Below are positions 28,079 through 38,803 of a stretch of DNA of 64,000 bases, in pieces. The stretch's first letter is position 1. Every line of letters begins with the position of its first letter. The stretch is from Ga0077530 sp046293075 (GTDB lineage Bacteria; Pseudomonadota; Alphaproteobacteria; Rhizobiales; Hyphomicrobiaceae). The notes under the pieces are model-generated. The model did no database searches, had not been told where the DNA came from, and worked only from the letters and a program-made list of their open reading frames with translations. The stretch is taken from contig JBKBPL010000011.1 in assembly GCA_046293075.1 (NCBI GenBank), positions 40,134 through 104,133 on the forward strand, given 5' to 3'. The position numbers and the translations under genes are program-made.

Positions 28079-28690
28079 ATGAGCCTCGACTTCCTTATCA
28101 CGACCTTGGTGATCGTCGCGTCGCCCGGTGCGGGGGCCGTCTACACCATTGCGGCGGGCGTTTCGCGCGGCAGTCGGGCCGGCGTACTTGCCGCATTCGC
28201 CTGCACGCTCGGGATCGTCCCGCATCTCGCGGCCGCGATGATGGGCTTGGTAGCCATTCTGCACACGAGCGCGCTCGCCTATCAGATCGTCAAGTACGCT
28301 GGCGTCGCCTACCTTCTGTTCATGGCGTGGCAGACGCTGCGTGAGCGCGGCGGGCTTCGCGTGGAGGCAACCCCGGACGCGCGGCCGCCGCTGCGCATGC
28401 TCGTCGACGGCGTTCTGATCAATATCCTCAATCCGAAGCTGTCGATCTTCTTCGTTGCCTTCCTTCCCCAGTTCATCGGCGTGAATGAGCCATATCCGAT
28501 GGTGCGGATGCTCGAGCTGAGCGCGATCTTCATGCTCATGACATTCGTTGTCTTCGCGGTATATGCCTTGTGTGCCGCCACGATGCGCGAGCGCGTTGTT
28601 ACCCGCCCCGTTGTCATGGCCTGGATCCGGCGCACCTTCGCTGCTGCGTTTGTGGCGATGGGTGCGCGGCTCGCTCTGACGGAGAAGTAG
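28079..28690 (+). CDS. LysE/RhtB family amino-acid exporter
   Basis: A 203-residue inner-membrane protein with six hydrophobic segments. It has the N-terminal hallmark ASPGAGAVYTIAAGVSRGSRAG, the second-helix VKYAGVAYLLFMAWQTLR and the NPKLSIFFVAFLPQF motif typical of RhtB-type exporters of amino acids or similar metabolites. The substrate is not predictable. It begins 31 bases after rpoD on the same strand and may be partly transcribed with it. Confidence 0.9.
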   Translation: MSLDFLITTLVIVASPGAGAVYTIAAGVSRGSRAGVLAAFACTLGIVPHLAAAMMGLVAILHTSALAYQIVKYAGVAYLLFMAWQTLRERGGLRVEATPDARPPLRMLVDGVLINILNPKLSIFFVAFLPQFIGVNEPYPMVRMLELSAIFMLMTFVVFAVYALCAATMRERVVTRPVVMAWIRRTFAAAFVAMGARLALTEK

Positions 28691-28745
28691 CGCAGTCCGG
28701 CTGCGCGCGCGGGGTATAGCCGGGTCGAGGACCGAGGAGGCGCCT

Positions 28746-29033
28746 ATGTCATTCTGGAAAAAGCTCTTCGGCAGCGGGGGTGGCGGCGGCGACTCCGGCG
28801 GCGCGCCCGTCCGCTCCCTCGAGCACAATGGCTTCACCATCGAGGCGCGCCCCTACCCCGAGGGCGGGCAGTATCAGGTCGCCGGCTCGATCACCAAACA
28901 AGTCGGCGAGATCAGGAAGGAGCACCGCTTCATCCGCGCCGACCGCTTCCCGACCATTGAGGAAGCGGCCGATTTCGCGCTGATGAAGGGCCGCCAGATC
29001 GTCGATCAGCAGGGTGACCGGATCTTCGATTGA
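28746..29033 (+). CDS. HlyU family protein
   Basis: A 95-residue protein: MSFWKKLFGS, a Gly-rich stretch, then SLEHNGFTIEARPYPEGGQYQVAGSI, HRFIRADRF and DFALMKGRQIVDQQGDRIF, the compact HlyU-type fold. Despite the name from Vibrio haemolysin regulation, most alphaproteobacterial members are uncharacterised. GAGGAGGCGCCT precedes the ATG. It converges with the TerC gene, 37 bases apart. Confidence 0.88.
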   Translation: MSFWKKLFGSGGGGGDSGGAPVRSLEHNGFTIEARPYPEGGQYQVAGSITKQVGEIRKEHRFIRADRFPTIEEAADFALMKGRQIVDQQGDRIFD

Positions 29034-29070
29034 CAGGCCGAAGCGCGGAGAGAACAGGCGGGCAGGGGCA

Positions 29071-29766
29071 TCAGGCGCCGTTGAGCAAAGTCCTGAGCGT
29101 CGTGATCATCCCCTGCTTGCACACATCGGGCGAGACATAAAGGCACGCCAGGTCATGGACGCCGGTCCACGACATCTGCGCGGCGACGTAGACGATGATC
29201 GCGAGGCCGAGCCAGCTGATCCAGGGGTACGTCGCGAGCAGCTTCGCGATGTAGTTCGCCGCCACGGCCATCAGCACGATCGCGATGGCGAGGCCGATGA
29301 CCAAGACGATGGTGTTGCCCTTGGCGGCGCCGGCGACCGCGAGCACGTTGTCGAGGGACATGGAGACGTCGGCGATGGTGATCTGGGTCACCGCCGACCA
29401 GAAGCTCATCTCCTTGAACTTCGTTTCTTCCTTCGGCTCTTCGGTCGCGGCGGCACCGAGCGAATGCGGCTCGGGCTCGTGTCCACCGCGCAGCTCCTTG
29501 TACATGTTCCAGCAAACATAGAAGAGCAGCAGGCCGCCAATCAGCATGATGCCTTTGATGGCCAGGAGTTGCATCGTGATGCCGGCAAAGAGGATGCGCA
29601 GGACGACCGCGGCGGCGATGCCCCAGAAGATGACCTTTCCGCGAATGGCAGGATTGACACGGGATGCCGCCAGGCCCACGACCACGGCGTTGTCGCCGGC
29701 CAGGACCACGTCGATCATGATGATCTGGAAAAGCGGCCAGAGATGCGGCGTCAACCATTCAATCAT
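29071..29766 (-). CDS. TerC family membrane protein (YjbE-like)
   Basis: A 231-residue protein with seven or so membrane helices and the paired TerC signatures DVVLAGDNAVVVGLAA and DVSMSLDNVLAVAGAA, whose Asp and Asn residues lie in the membrane. A charged cytoplasmic loop (~residues 90-120) separates the halves. TerC/YjbE/Alx proteins are implicated in manganese or other metal export. An unusual hydrophilic C-terminal segment contains two Cys (LACLYVSPDVC). I checked the leader for a yybP-ykoY-type manganese riboswitch and saw no convincing match. Confidence 0.9.
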   Translation of the reverse strand: MIEWLTPHLWPLFQIIMIDVVLAGDNAVVVGLAASRVNPAIRGKVIFWGIAAAVVLRILFAGITMQLLAIKGIMLIGGLLLFYVCWNMYKELRGGHEPEPHSLGAAATEEPKEETKFKEMSFWSAVTQITIADVSMSLDNVLAVAGAAKGNTIVLVIGLAIAIVLMAVAANYIAKLLATYPWISWLGLAIIVYVAAQMSWTGVHDLACLYVSPDVCKQGMITTLRTLLNGA

Positions 29767-30079
29767 GTCGCGAAGAACCTTCCCCTAGGCGGTCCCATGG
29801 CCGTTCCGCCCGTAATCCGTGGGCGTGTGAGCATCTCGCCGAAGGCCATTTTGGCTATGCGCCGGACGGCACTGCTGAAAAGCTTCTGTTCGGACCGCCG
29901 AGAGCGGTCAACCCTGAACTGTGCCCCCCGACGACAGACCGGGCGCCTGCGGGTCCCTGAGCGGTGCGGCCGCGGCGCCCGACAGCGGCAGCGCACTATC
30001 CTTTGGACGCGCCCGGATTGCAACCCAATGTCGTCGCGCAAGGTAACGGTTTCAATGCCCTTGAGGAGTGCGTGACATC
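29767..30079. other. Divergent intergenic region between terC and yjbQ (313 bases)
   Basis: No gene is supported here. It carries the divergent promoters of the TerC gene (minus) and the YjbQ gene (plus). A GC-rich inverted repeat GGGCGCC / GGCGCCC (29941-29947 and 29974-29980) is the only notable structure. A weak SD (GGGGAAGG) for terC lies at its left edge. Confidence 0.5.
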
Positions 30080-30502
30080 ATGCCCCAGAAATTGATCATC
30101 CGCGCGACAAGGGGACCGGGCCTCTACGAACTCACCGGCGAGATTGCCGCCTTCGTTGCCGCGACGGGGACGGATCAGGGTCTGCTCACGGTGTTCGTTC
30201 GCCACACCTCCTGCTCGCTCCTCATCCAGGAGAACGCCGATCCAGATGTGCGGCGGGATCTCGAAGCCTTCTTCCGCCGCCTGGTCCCGCCGGCCGACGA
30301 CCCGTCCATGCGCTGGATCCTCCACACGACCGAGGGGCCGGACGACATGCCGGCGCACATCAAGGCCGCTCTGACCCAGACCTCCCTCGGCATTCCGGTG
30401 TCGGAGGGCCGCATGGTGCTCGGCACCTGGCAGGGCATCTACCTTTTCGAGCACCGCCAGCGCCCGCACCGGCGGGAGATTGTTCTTCACCTCGGGCCTT
30501 GA
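30080..30502 (+). CDS. yjbQ: YjbQ family protein (UPF0047)
   Basis: A 140-residue protein with YELTGEIAAFVAATG, TVFVRHTSCSLLIQENADPDVRRDLEAF, HTTEGPDDMPAHIKAAL and GTWQGIYLFEHR, the invariant pattern of YjbQ/UPF0047. Some members have secondary thiamine phosphate synthase activity in vitro; the native role is unknown. ATG 30080 is preferred, with GAGGAG 11 bases upstream; a GTG at 30068 is possible. Confidence 0.92.
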   Translation: MPQKLIIRATRGPGLYELTGEIAAFVAATGTDQGLLTVFVRHTSCSLLIQENADPDVRRDLEAFFRRLVPPADDPSMRWILHTTEGPDDMPAHIKAALTQTSLGIPVSEGRMVLGTWQGIYLFEHRQRPHRREIVLHLGP

Positions 30503-30618
30503 GGCGAGGACGACAGCGCCCGAACCATGCCCTGTCCCGGCTGGACTTGGCTGGCCGCGGGTGCGATAAGCGCCGCCGGGCATGTCCGGCTGGTGGAGGC
30601 CGGCGCACGAGGTGGCAC

Positions 30619-31017
30619 ATGGGCATCTTCAGCGAGATCTTCAGCTGGTGGGGTGGCAATACCTGGTCCAACCGCATCTACACGGCGCTGCGCGGCCGCC
30701 ACGTCGGCACGGACGAGGAGGGCAACCGCTATTACGTCCAGACGAAGGGCGTCGGCCCGCTCGGCGTGCCGCGCCGCTGGGTCATCTACAAGGACGGCGC
30801 CGAGGCCTCCAAGGTGCCGCCCGGGTGGCACGGCTGGCTGCACTACACGGTCGATACGCCCCCGACCGAGGAGAAATATGTGCCCCGCCCCTGGCAGAAG
30901 CCGCACCAGCCCAACCTGACCGGAACGCCCGCCGCGTACCGGCCCTCAGGCTCTATCCTCGCTTCGGGAACGCGGCCGCGGGCGACGGGCGACTACAAGC
31001 CTTGGCGTCCGCAGTAG
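30619..31017 (+). CDS. NADH:ubiquinone oxidoreductase subunit NDUFA12 homologue
   Basis: A 132-residue supernumerary complex I subunit (NDUFA12/B17.2-like), typical of alphaproteobacteria and mitochondria. It has the N-terminal FSWWGGNTWSNRIYTALRG, VGTDEEGNRYY, PRRWVIYKDGAEASKVPPGWHGWLHY and KPHQPNLTGTPAAYRP. It acts at the peripheral arm of the respiratory complex. GAGGTGG precedes the ATG. The DUF2155 gene follows, an order I associate with Rhizobiales. Confidence 0.93.
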   Translation: MGIFSEIFSWWGGNTWSNRIYTALRGRHVGTDEEGNRYYVQTKGVGPLGVPRRWVIYKDGAEASKVPPGWHGWLHYTVDTPPTEEKYVPRPWQKPHQPNLTGTPAAYRPSGSILASGTRPRATGDYKPWRPQ

Positions 31018-31154
31018 CTGGCAAACGGCACGCGGCCCGGCGGGCGTGCATTGGCCACGTCACGGCCCATTTTGGGTGATTGCGTACGACGCCGGCCTGG
31101 CAGCATGGGCCGCGCGCGGCTCGTGCGTGGAGCCAGGCCCGGAGCAAGAGTGGG

Positions 31155-31667
31155 ATGCGGCGCAGGACGCAACATCGAACGGCGCGCAGGTGCGGCCTCA
31201 GCATGATGCTGGCGGCGGCATCCGCGCTTGGCGTGATGACGGCCGCAACCACCGCCGCAGCCCAGCGGATCGAGAACCAGACGGCTGTCTTCGCCGCCCT
31301 CGACAAGGTCACGGCGCGCATTAGCCCGCTTAATGCCGCGCTCAACAGTACTGAGACATTCGGTGCGCTCAAGGTGACGGCGCGCGCCTGCTACTCCCGT
31401 GCCCCGACCGAGCCGCCGAAGACCTCGGCCTTCGTGGAGGTCGACGAAGTGCTGCTCGATGGCTCCACACGGCGCATCTTTTCAGGCTGGATGTTCGCTG
31501 AGAGCCCGGGCCTCAATGCGCTCGAGCATCCCGTCTTCGATCTCTGGCTGACCGACTGCGCCAACCCGGTGCGCAGCACCGCCTCGCAACGCGGCGCACC
31601 CGCGGCCGGCCCGGCCGCCACCCAAGGTGAGGCCGACCCCACATTCCGCCGCCGCGTCAGGCGCTGA
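31155..31667 (+). CDS. DUF2155 domain exported protein
   Basis: About 170 residues. A basic n-region and hydrophobic segment form a signal peptide ending at TTAAAQ. The DUF2155 core follows: ENQTAVFAALDKVTARI, GALKVTARACYSRAPTEPPKTSAFVEVDEV, RIFSGWMFAESPGLNALEHPVFDLWLTDC. The family is alphaproteobacterial and periplasmic, with no established function, and carries two conserved Cys. The tail is low complexity. ATG 31155 is chosen for its signal peptide and a GGAG upstream; 31203 is an alternative. It converges with the FadB-like gene, 26 bases apart. Confidence 0.85.
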   Translation: MRRRTQHRTARRCGLSMMLAAASALGVMTAATTAAAQRIENQTAVFAALDKVTARISPLNAALNSTETFGALKVTARACYSRAPTEPPKTSAFVEVDEVLLDGSTRRIFSGWMFAESPGLNALEHPVFDLWLTDCANPVRSTASQRGAPAAGPAATQGEADPTFRRRVRR

Positions 31668-31693
31668 CGCGGTGCGACGGCGGCATTTGAACC

Positions 31694-33811
<2,118 letters not shown>

Positions 33812-33845
33812 GGGGCGACCTCCTGCATTCCCGATGTTATTTGGC

Positions 33846-34976
33846 TCAGGCCGCCCTGGCGGCGAGCTGTTTCAGATACCACTCCCCATCGCCGAGCAAG
33901 GACTCGCAGAGCGTGAGCCGCTTGTAGTAGTGGCCGACGATCAACTCGTCGGTCATGCCCATGCCGCCATGGAGCTGAATGGCCTGGCCGCCGACGAAGC
34001 GCGCGCACTGTGCGGTCTTGACCTTCGCCTTCCAGATAGCCTCTTGCGCGTGCGGGTCGCCGTCGTCGAGCGCCTGAAGCGCGGCGTGGACGAGCGCCCG
34101 CGCTTCTTCCGTGGTCACGCTCATGTCGACGAGGCGGTGCTGGAGCACCTGGAACTGCGAGAGGAGCTGGCCGAACTGCTTGCGCGTCTTGAGGTAGTCG
34201 ACGGTGATCTGGGTCACGGCCGCCATGGCACCGACGGCCTCGGCGCATACGGCGATCGCGCCGCGGTCGAGGACGTCGCCGATCGCCGGCAAAAGGTCGC
34301 GGTCGCTGTTGCCCAGCCTGGCACCCAGCGGAACGCGAACGCCGGAGAGGCTTAGGGCGGCGCCACGGCGGCCGTCGAGAGCCGCAGCGGGGCTGAGCTT
34401 GAGGCCCGCGCACGATCGCGGCACCAGGAAGAGTGCCACGGGGCCGGTTGCGGAGCCGAGCCGCGCGCTGATGAGGAGCGTGTCAACGGCGTGGGCCGCG
34501 ATCGTGTGCGCTTTGGCGCCGTCGATGACGCAGCCGTCGCCATCGCGCCGCGCGACCGTGCGGACATAGTCGCGGGCGTAGCCGCCGTCCGGCTCGGCGT
34601 GACAGAAGGCGAGCAGCCGCTTGCCTTCCGCGATTTCGCCGAGCAGCTTCTGCTGTTCCGGCGTGCCTGCCTTCTCAATGGCCGTCGCACCGAGCACGAT
34701 CGTCCCGAGCAGCGGTTCGAGCAGCAGGAAGCGGCCGGCTGCGGCCATCACGATGCCGAGCTCGGTGGCGCCACCGCCGGCGCCACCCGCGCTCTCGGGG
34801 AGCGAAACCCCGAGCCAGCCCATCTCGGCATAGGTCGCCCAGTCCGTCCGGCTGAAACCGTCGCCGTCCTCGGCACGCGCGACCTTCTTGAAGTGGTCGA
34901 AGGTGTACTTGTCGGCGAGGAGATCGCGGAGGCTGTCATTGAGGAGCTGGCGCTCCTCGCTCGAAAATGCCGGCAT
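33846..34976 (-). CDS. Acyl-CoA dehydrogenase family protein (second of an adjacent pair)
   Basis: A 376-residue flavoprotein of the ACAD superfamily. It has an N-terminal helical domain (LLADKYTFDHFKKVA, YAEMGWLGVSLPESAGGAGG), a middle beta domain (LLAFCHAEPDGGYARDYV, VIDGAKAHTIAAHAVDTLLI), and a C-terminal four-helix domain (YLKTRKQFGQLLSQFQVLQHRLVDM, AIQLHGGMGMTDELIVGHYYKRL). It starts ten bases after the upstream ACAD stops. Adjacent non-identical ACADs of this kind often assemble as heterotetramers in which one partner lacks the catalytic base; this may be such a partner. Confidence 0.88.
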   Translation of the reverse strand: MPAFSSEERQLLNDSLRDLLADKYTFDHFKKVARAEDGDGFSRTDWATYAEMGWLGVSLPESAGGAGGGATELGIVMAAAGRFLLLEPLLGTIVLGATAIEKAGTPEQQKLLGEIAEGKRLLAFCHAEPDGGYARDYVRTVARRDGDGCVIDGAKAHTIAAHAVDTLLISARLGSATGPVALFLVPRSCAGLKLSPAAALDGRRGAALSLSGVRVPLGARLGNSDRDLLPAIGDVLDRGAIAVCAEAVGAMAAVTQITVDYLKTRKQFGQLLSQFQVLQHRLVDMSVTTEEARALVHAALQALDDGDPHAQEAIWKAKVKTAQCARFVGGQAIQLHGGMGMTDELIVGHYYKRLTLCESLLGDGEWYLKQLAARAA

Positions 34977-34986
34977 GGATCGAACC

Positions 34987-36198
34987 TCACAGACCGAGTG
35001 CGCCCTTGGCGATGATGTTCTTCTGCACCTCGCTCGAGCCGCCGTAGATCGTTGCTGCGCGGCGGTAGAGGTGCTCGTAGACGAGGCCGGTCGTCTCTGC
35101 CGGCCCGACGAGTTCGCCATTCCAGCCGCCGTGCAGCGCGTCCGTCTGGTAGAGCTGCCCGTAGCGGCCAAGCACCTCCATGATCGACTGATGAACAGCC
35201 TGCTGGAGCTCGGTGCCACGCAGCTTGAGCGCCGCCGCGCCCATGAGCGTTGGTGCGCCACCTTCCTCGGCGGTGGCTGCGAGCTGGTCCGCCATGAGTG
35301 CCTTCACCGTCGCGAGGTTGACCTCGTGCTCGGCGAGCTTGCGGCGCCAGAGGGGATCGTTGGCCAGCGGTTGCCCGCCTTCACGTGTCTCATCGAGCAG
35401 GCGCCGCAGCGCTTCGACGGCGTGCTCGAGGCGAGAGATCTCGACATTGCCGACGCGCTCATTGGCCAGCAGGAACTTCGCGTAGGTCCAGCCTTTGCCT
35501 TCCTCACCGATGAGGTTCTCGACGGGCACGCGCACGTCGTCAAAGAACACCTCGTTGAGGTGGTGGCTCATGGTGATGGCGATGATCGGGCGCACGGTGA
35601 TCCCGGGCGTCTTCATATCGATCAGCAGGAAGGAGATGCCCTCCTGCTTCTTGCCGCTGTCATCCGTTCTGACGAGGCAGAACATCATGTCCGCCCAGTG
35701 CGCGAGCGAGGTCCAGATCTTCTGCCCGTTGACGACGTAGTGATCGCCATCGCGCACGGCCTTCGTCTTGAGCGCGGCGAGGTCCGAGCCGGCGCCGGGC
35801 TCAGAGTAGCCCTGGCACCACCACGTATCGTTCCTGATGATTCCCGGCAGGTAGCGGCGCTTTTGTTCCTCCGTGCCGAACGTGTAGATGACCGGGCCTG
35901 CCATGTTCACGCCGAATGGGACAACCGGTGGCGCGCCGGCCCGGCCGAGCTCCTCGGAAAAGGCGAGGGTCTGCGCCGGGCTCCAGCCGAGCCCGCCGTG
36001 CTCCTTCGGCCATTTGCCGGTGATCCAGCCTTTGGCGCCAAGCCGTTTCAGCCAGGCATCGTACTCATGACGCTCGAGGTGCTGGCCGAGGGCCTGCTTG
36101 CGGCGCACCTCCGGCGGCAGCTCGCGCTCGCAGAAGGCGCGCACCTCGGCACGGAAAGCATCGAGCGACGTGTCCCGTTCGACGGACCTGATGAACAT
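34987..36198 (-). CDS. Acyl-CoA dehydrogenase family protein (first of an adjacent pair)
   Basis: A 403-residue ACAD with FRAEVRAFCERELPPEVR, GWITGKWPKEHGGLGWS, QGYSEPGAGSDLAALKTKAV, NGQKIWTSLAHWADMMFCLVRTD, EVFFDDVRVPVENLIGEEGKGW and a C-terminal AATIYGGSSEVQKNIIAKGALG. These cover the FAD and acyl-CoA binding regions. The profile fits the ACADs found in steroid, bile-acid or branched-acid degradation clusters. ATG 36198 is chosen because GGAGGG stands five bases upstream. It is co-transcribed with the following ACAD and the FadB-like gene. Confidence 0.9.
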   Translation of the reverse strand: MFIRSVERDTSLDAFRAEVRAFCERELPPEVRRKQALGQHLERHEYDAWLKRLGAKGWITGKWPKEHGGLGWSPAQTLAFSEELGRAGAPPVVPFGVNMAGPVIYTFGTEEQKRRYLPGIIRNDTWWCQGYSEPGAGSDLAALKTKAVRDGDHYVVNGQKIWTSLAHWADMMFCLVRTDDSGKKQEGISFLLIDMKTPGITVRPIIAITMSHHLNEVFFDDVRVPVENLIGEEGKGWTYAKFLLANERVGNVEISRLEHAVEALRRLLDETREGGQPLANDPLWRRKLAEHEVNLATVKALMADQLAATAEEGGAPTLMGAAALKLRGTELQQAVHQSIMEVLGRYGQLYQTDALHGGWNGELVGPAETTGLVYEHLYRRAATIYGGSSEVQKNIIAKGALGL

Positions 36199-36270
36199 GC
36201 GCCCTCCCTGGACCCTCTTGAGCATATCGAGCGACCGTAGAAAGGCCGCATCCGCTTGGCAATGCTGCAA

Positions 36271-37071
36271 TCAGTTGGCGGTCATGCCGCCATCGATCAC
36301 CAGCTCGCTGCCGGTCACCCATGCGGCCTCGTCCGATGCGAGGTACAGGCAGCCGGCGGCGATGTCGGCGGGGGTGCCGAAGCGGCCGAGCGGCGTTGCG
36401 GCGAGGCGGATCTTCGCGATCTCGGGATTGGAATGGCCGGGCTTGGTCATGGGCGTGTCGACGAAGCCCGGATGGATCGAGTTCACGCGGATCCTGTCCG
36501 GTGCGTACTGGATTGCCGCGGCCTTCGAGAAGATGCGCACCGCACCCTTCGAGGCGTGATAGGCGGCATTCGAGTGTGAGCCGATGATGCCGCAGATCGA
36601 GGAAATGTTGATGATCGAGCCGCCACCCGCCCGCTGCATGGCGGGGATCACCGCCTTGGTGCCGAGGAACGTGCCGGTGGCATTGATCTCAAGCACCTTG
36701 TTCCATTGCTCGAGCGTTTGCTCGGCGAGACGCGGCCCCGCGGTCAGCGACGTCTGGATGTTGAGCTTTGGGTCGCGCCCCGAGATGCCGGCGATGTTGC
36801 AGAGGATATCGACGCGCCCGTAGTGCTCCTCGGCTTCCGCGACGATCTCCGCCCAGCGGCTCTCGCTCACGACATCCTGCTCGGCGAAGGAAGCCGTGCC
36901 GCCTTCGCTGACGATTTCTTCCATGACGCTGCGGCCGAGTGCGGCATTGGCGTCGGTCAGCAGGACCTTTGCGCCATGGCGTGCAAAGACGCGCGCCGTT
37001 TCCGCGCCGATGCCCGATGCGCCGCCTGTCACGATCGCCACCTTGCCGGCGAGCCTTGGTCCCGGTTGCAT
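36271..37071 (-). CDS. Short-chain dehydrogenase/reductase
   Basis: A 266-residue classical SDR: TGGASGIGAETARVFA for the nucleotide, DILCNIAGISG, catalytic Ser in IINISSICGIIGSHSN, YHASKGAV with Tyr and Lys, HPGFVDTPMT, and GSELVIDGGMTAN. It probably oxidises or reduces a hydroxyl on an acyl or steroid-like substrate, given the ACAD pair downstream. AGGAGG precedes ATG 37071. It is separated from the ketosynthase upstream by a terminator. Confidence 0.9.
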   Translation of the reverse strand: MQPGPRLAGKVAIVTGGASGIGAETARVFARHGAKVLLTDANAALGRSVMEEIVSEGGTASFAEQDVVSESRWAEIVAEAEEHYGRVDILCNIAGISGRDPKLNIQTSLTAGPRLAEQTLEQWNKVLEINATGTFLGTKAVIPAMQRAGGGSIINISSICGIIGSHSNAAYHASKGAVRIFSKAAAIQYAPDRIRVNSIHPGFVDTPMTKPGHSNPEIAKIRLAATPLGRFGTPADIAAGCLYLASDEAAWVTGSELVIDGGMTAN

Positions 37072-37163
37072 TGGATGTCTCCTCCTCACTGCATGGGGTC
37101 TGTGCCCCTCGACGTTCAGGGTGGCGCCAAACCGTACGGGCGTCCAGGTCCAGAAATGACATA

Positions 37164-37186
37164 CGGGCCACCCAGAGGGTGGCCCG
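37164..37186 (-). terminator. Hairpin after the NodE-like ketosynthase
   Basis: A perfect stem CGGGCCACCC / GGGTGGCCCG with a three-base AGA loop. It lies 48 bases beyond the ketosynthase stop on the minus strand and separates the ACP-ketosynthase pair from the SDR-ACAD-FadB block. There is no strong T-tract. Confidence 0.72.
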
Positions 37187-37233
37187 CATCATCAGGTCAG
37201 GAGGAGGGAAAAAGGTGGCTGTCCGCCGGAGGC

Positions 37234-38469
37234 TCAGGCCGGCGGCTGGCCGAAGATGAGCACGGCGTTGAGGCCACCGAAGGCAAACGAGTTCGACATG
37301 ACGTTGCTGAGCTTCGCGCTTCGCCCGACGTTCGGGACATAGTCGAGGTCGCACTTTGGATCAGGCTCGTCGAGACCGATCGTTGGCGGCAGCCAGCCGT
37401 CCTGCAGAGCCTTGATGCAGGCGATCGCCTCCACCGCGCCGCCGGCGCCGAGGAGGTGGCCCGTCATCGACTTGGTGGACGAGACCGCCATCTTCTTGGC
37501 GTGCTCGCCGAAAACCATCTTGATGGCGTTGGTCTCGTTCACGTCATTGAGCGCCGTCGCCGTGCCGTGGGCATTGAGGTAGCCGATGTCCTCGGGCTTG
37601 AGCCCGGCGTCGGCGAGCGCCATCTCCATGGCCATTCGCGGCCCGTCGACGTCCGGATTGACCATATCCTTGCTGTCCGAGGACATGCCGAAGCCCTTGA
37701 GCTCGGCAAGGATGGTCGCCCCGCGCGCCTGAGCGTGCTCCAGGCTTTCGAGCACCAGCGCGCCGGCGCCTTCGCCGAGGACCGTGCCGTTCCGCTTCTT
37801 GGAGAAGGGGAAGCAGCCTTCCGGCGAGAGGACCCGCATCGCCTGCCAGGTGCGCAGGGACCCGTGCGTGAGAACGGCCTCCGAAGCCCCGGTGACCGCC
37901 ACGTCAACGAGCCCGCCGCGAATGTAGTCGGCACCAATGGTGATCGCGTGCGTTGCCGTCGAGCAGGCCGAGCAGGTCGCGAATGTCGGGCCCTTGATGC
38001 CGTACTCGATCCCGACGTGCGCGGCGGCCGACGAGCCGATGATCCGCAGCAGCGTCAGCGGATGGGTCGCCTTCTTCTCTTTTACGAAGAGATCGTAGTA
38101 GGCCGTCTCGATGGTATTGAAGCCGCCGGCACCGGAGCCGAAGATGCAGGCCGTGCGGTAAGGGTCCGAAACCGGGGTCGGCAGGCCGGATTGCTTCCAG
38201 GCTTCGTCGGCGGCGCGGCCGGCAAACCACGAATAGCGGTCGCCATACTGGATCTTCTTGCTTGCCACGTGCTTCGCGGGGTCGAAGCCTTTGATTTCGG
38301 CCGCGATGTGGATGTAGAGATCCTTGAGCTCGAAGCTCTCGATCGGGCCGACGCCGCAGCGCCCTTCCCTCATCGACGACCACATCTCGCGAACGTCGAG
38401 GCCGATCGGCGTCACGGCGCCAACGCCGGTGACAACCACGCGACGCCGCTCGCCCTTAGACTGTGTCAT
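37234..38469 (-). CDS. Beta-ketoacyl-ACP synthase (FabF/NodE-like)
   Basis: A 411-residue type II ketosynthase: VVVTGVGAVTPIG, the nucleophilic Cys in CSACSTATHAI (about C169), NAHGTATALND and STKSMTGHLLGAGGAVEA with the two His, and NSFAFGGLNAVL at the end. It extends acyl chains on an acyl carrier protein. Its private partner is the 88-residue ACP 67 bases upstream, a pairing like NodF-NodE or the special-lipid ACP systems of rhizobia rather than the housekeeping fab cluster. The product lipid is unknown. Confidence 0.88.
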   Translation of the reverse strand: MTQSKGERRRVVVTGVGAVTPIGLDVREMWSSMREGRCGVGPIESFELKDLYIHIAAEIKGFDPAKHVASKKIQYGDRYSWFAGRAADEAWKQSGLPTPVSDPYRTACIFGSGAGGFNTIETAYYDLFVKEKKATHPLTLLRIIGSSAAAHVGIEYGIKGPTFATCSACSTATHAITIGADYIRGGLVDVAVTGASEAVLTHGSLRTWQAMRVLSPEGCFPFSKKRNGTVLGEGAGALVLESLEHAQARGATILAELKGFGMSSDSKDMVNPDVDGPRMAMEMALADAGLKPEDIGYLNAHGTATALNDVNETNAIKMVFGEHAKKMAVSSTKSMTGHLLGAGGAVEAIACIKALQDGWLPPTIGLDEPDPKCDLDYVPNVGRSAKLSNVMSNSFAFGGLNAVLIFGQPPA

Positions 38470-38536
38470 GGGACGTACTTCTTCTCTTATGGCAGCCGGG
38501 ACTGTCCCGCTGCACGTGTGATGGTCTGCGCAGGCA

Positions 38537-38803
38537 TCAGGCCTTGGCCGGCGCGCCCGAAGTCTCCAGCAACTGCTTCACGCGCTCCACCACCGAGCCC
38601 ACGGTCTTGAAGTCTTCGACTTCCTCGTTGGCGTTGTAGGGAATCTGGATGCCGAAAGAATCCTCGATGTCGAAAACGATCATTGCGAGATCGAGAGACT
38701 CGATCTTCAGATCAGTCAGCGCAGTGGTGAGCCCGATGTCATCTCGGGGCTCCTTCATGTGCTTCTTGAGGATATCGATGATCTTGGTGGCAACGTCGTC
38801 CAT
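38537..38803 (-). CDS. Specialised acyl carrier protein (NodF-like)
   Basis: An 88-residue acyl carrier protein: a four-helix fold with the phosphopantetheine Ser at ~36 in LKIESLDLAMIVFDIED. The motif reads IESLDL rather than the DSLD of housekeeping AcpP, and the sequence resembles NodF-type carriers (SFGIQIPYN, VGSVVERVKQLL). Its gene leads directly into the ketosynthase, so it is presumably that enzyme's dedicated carrier. GGAGAG precedes the ATG. Confidence 0.88.
   Translation of the reverse strand: MDDVATKIIDILKKHMKEPRDDIGLTTALTDLKIESLDLAMIVFDIEDSFGIQIPYNANEEVEDFKTVGSVVERVKQLLETSGAPAKA

Noticed and set aside
29767..30079. yybP-ykoY manganese riboswitch upstream of terC
   Set aside because: I looked for the conserved loops on the minus strand and found no convincing match.
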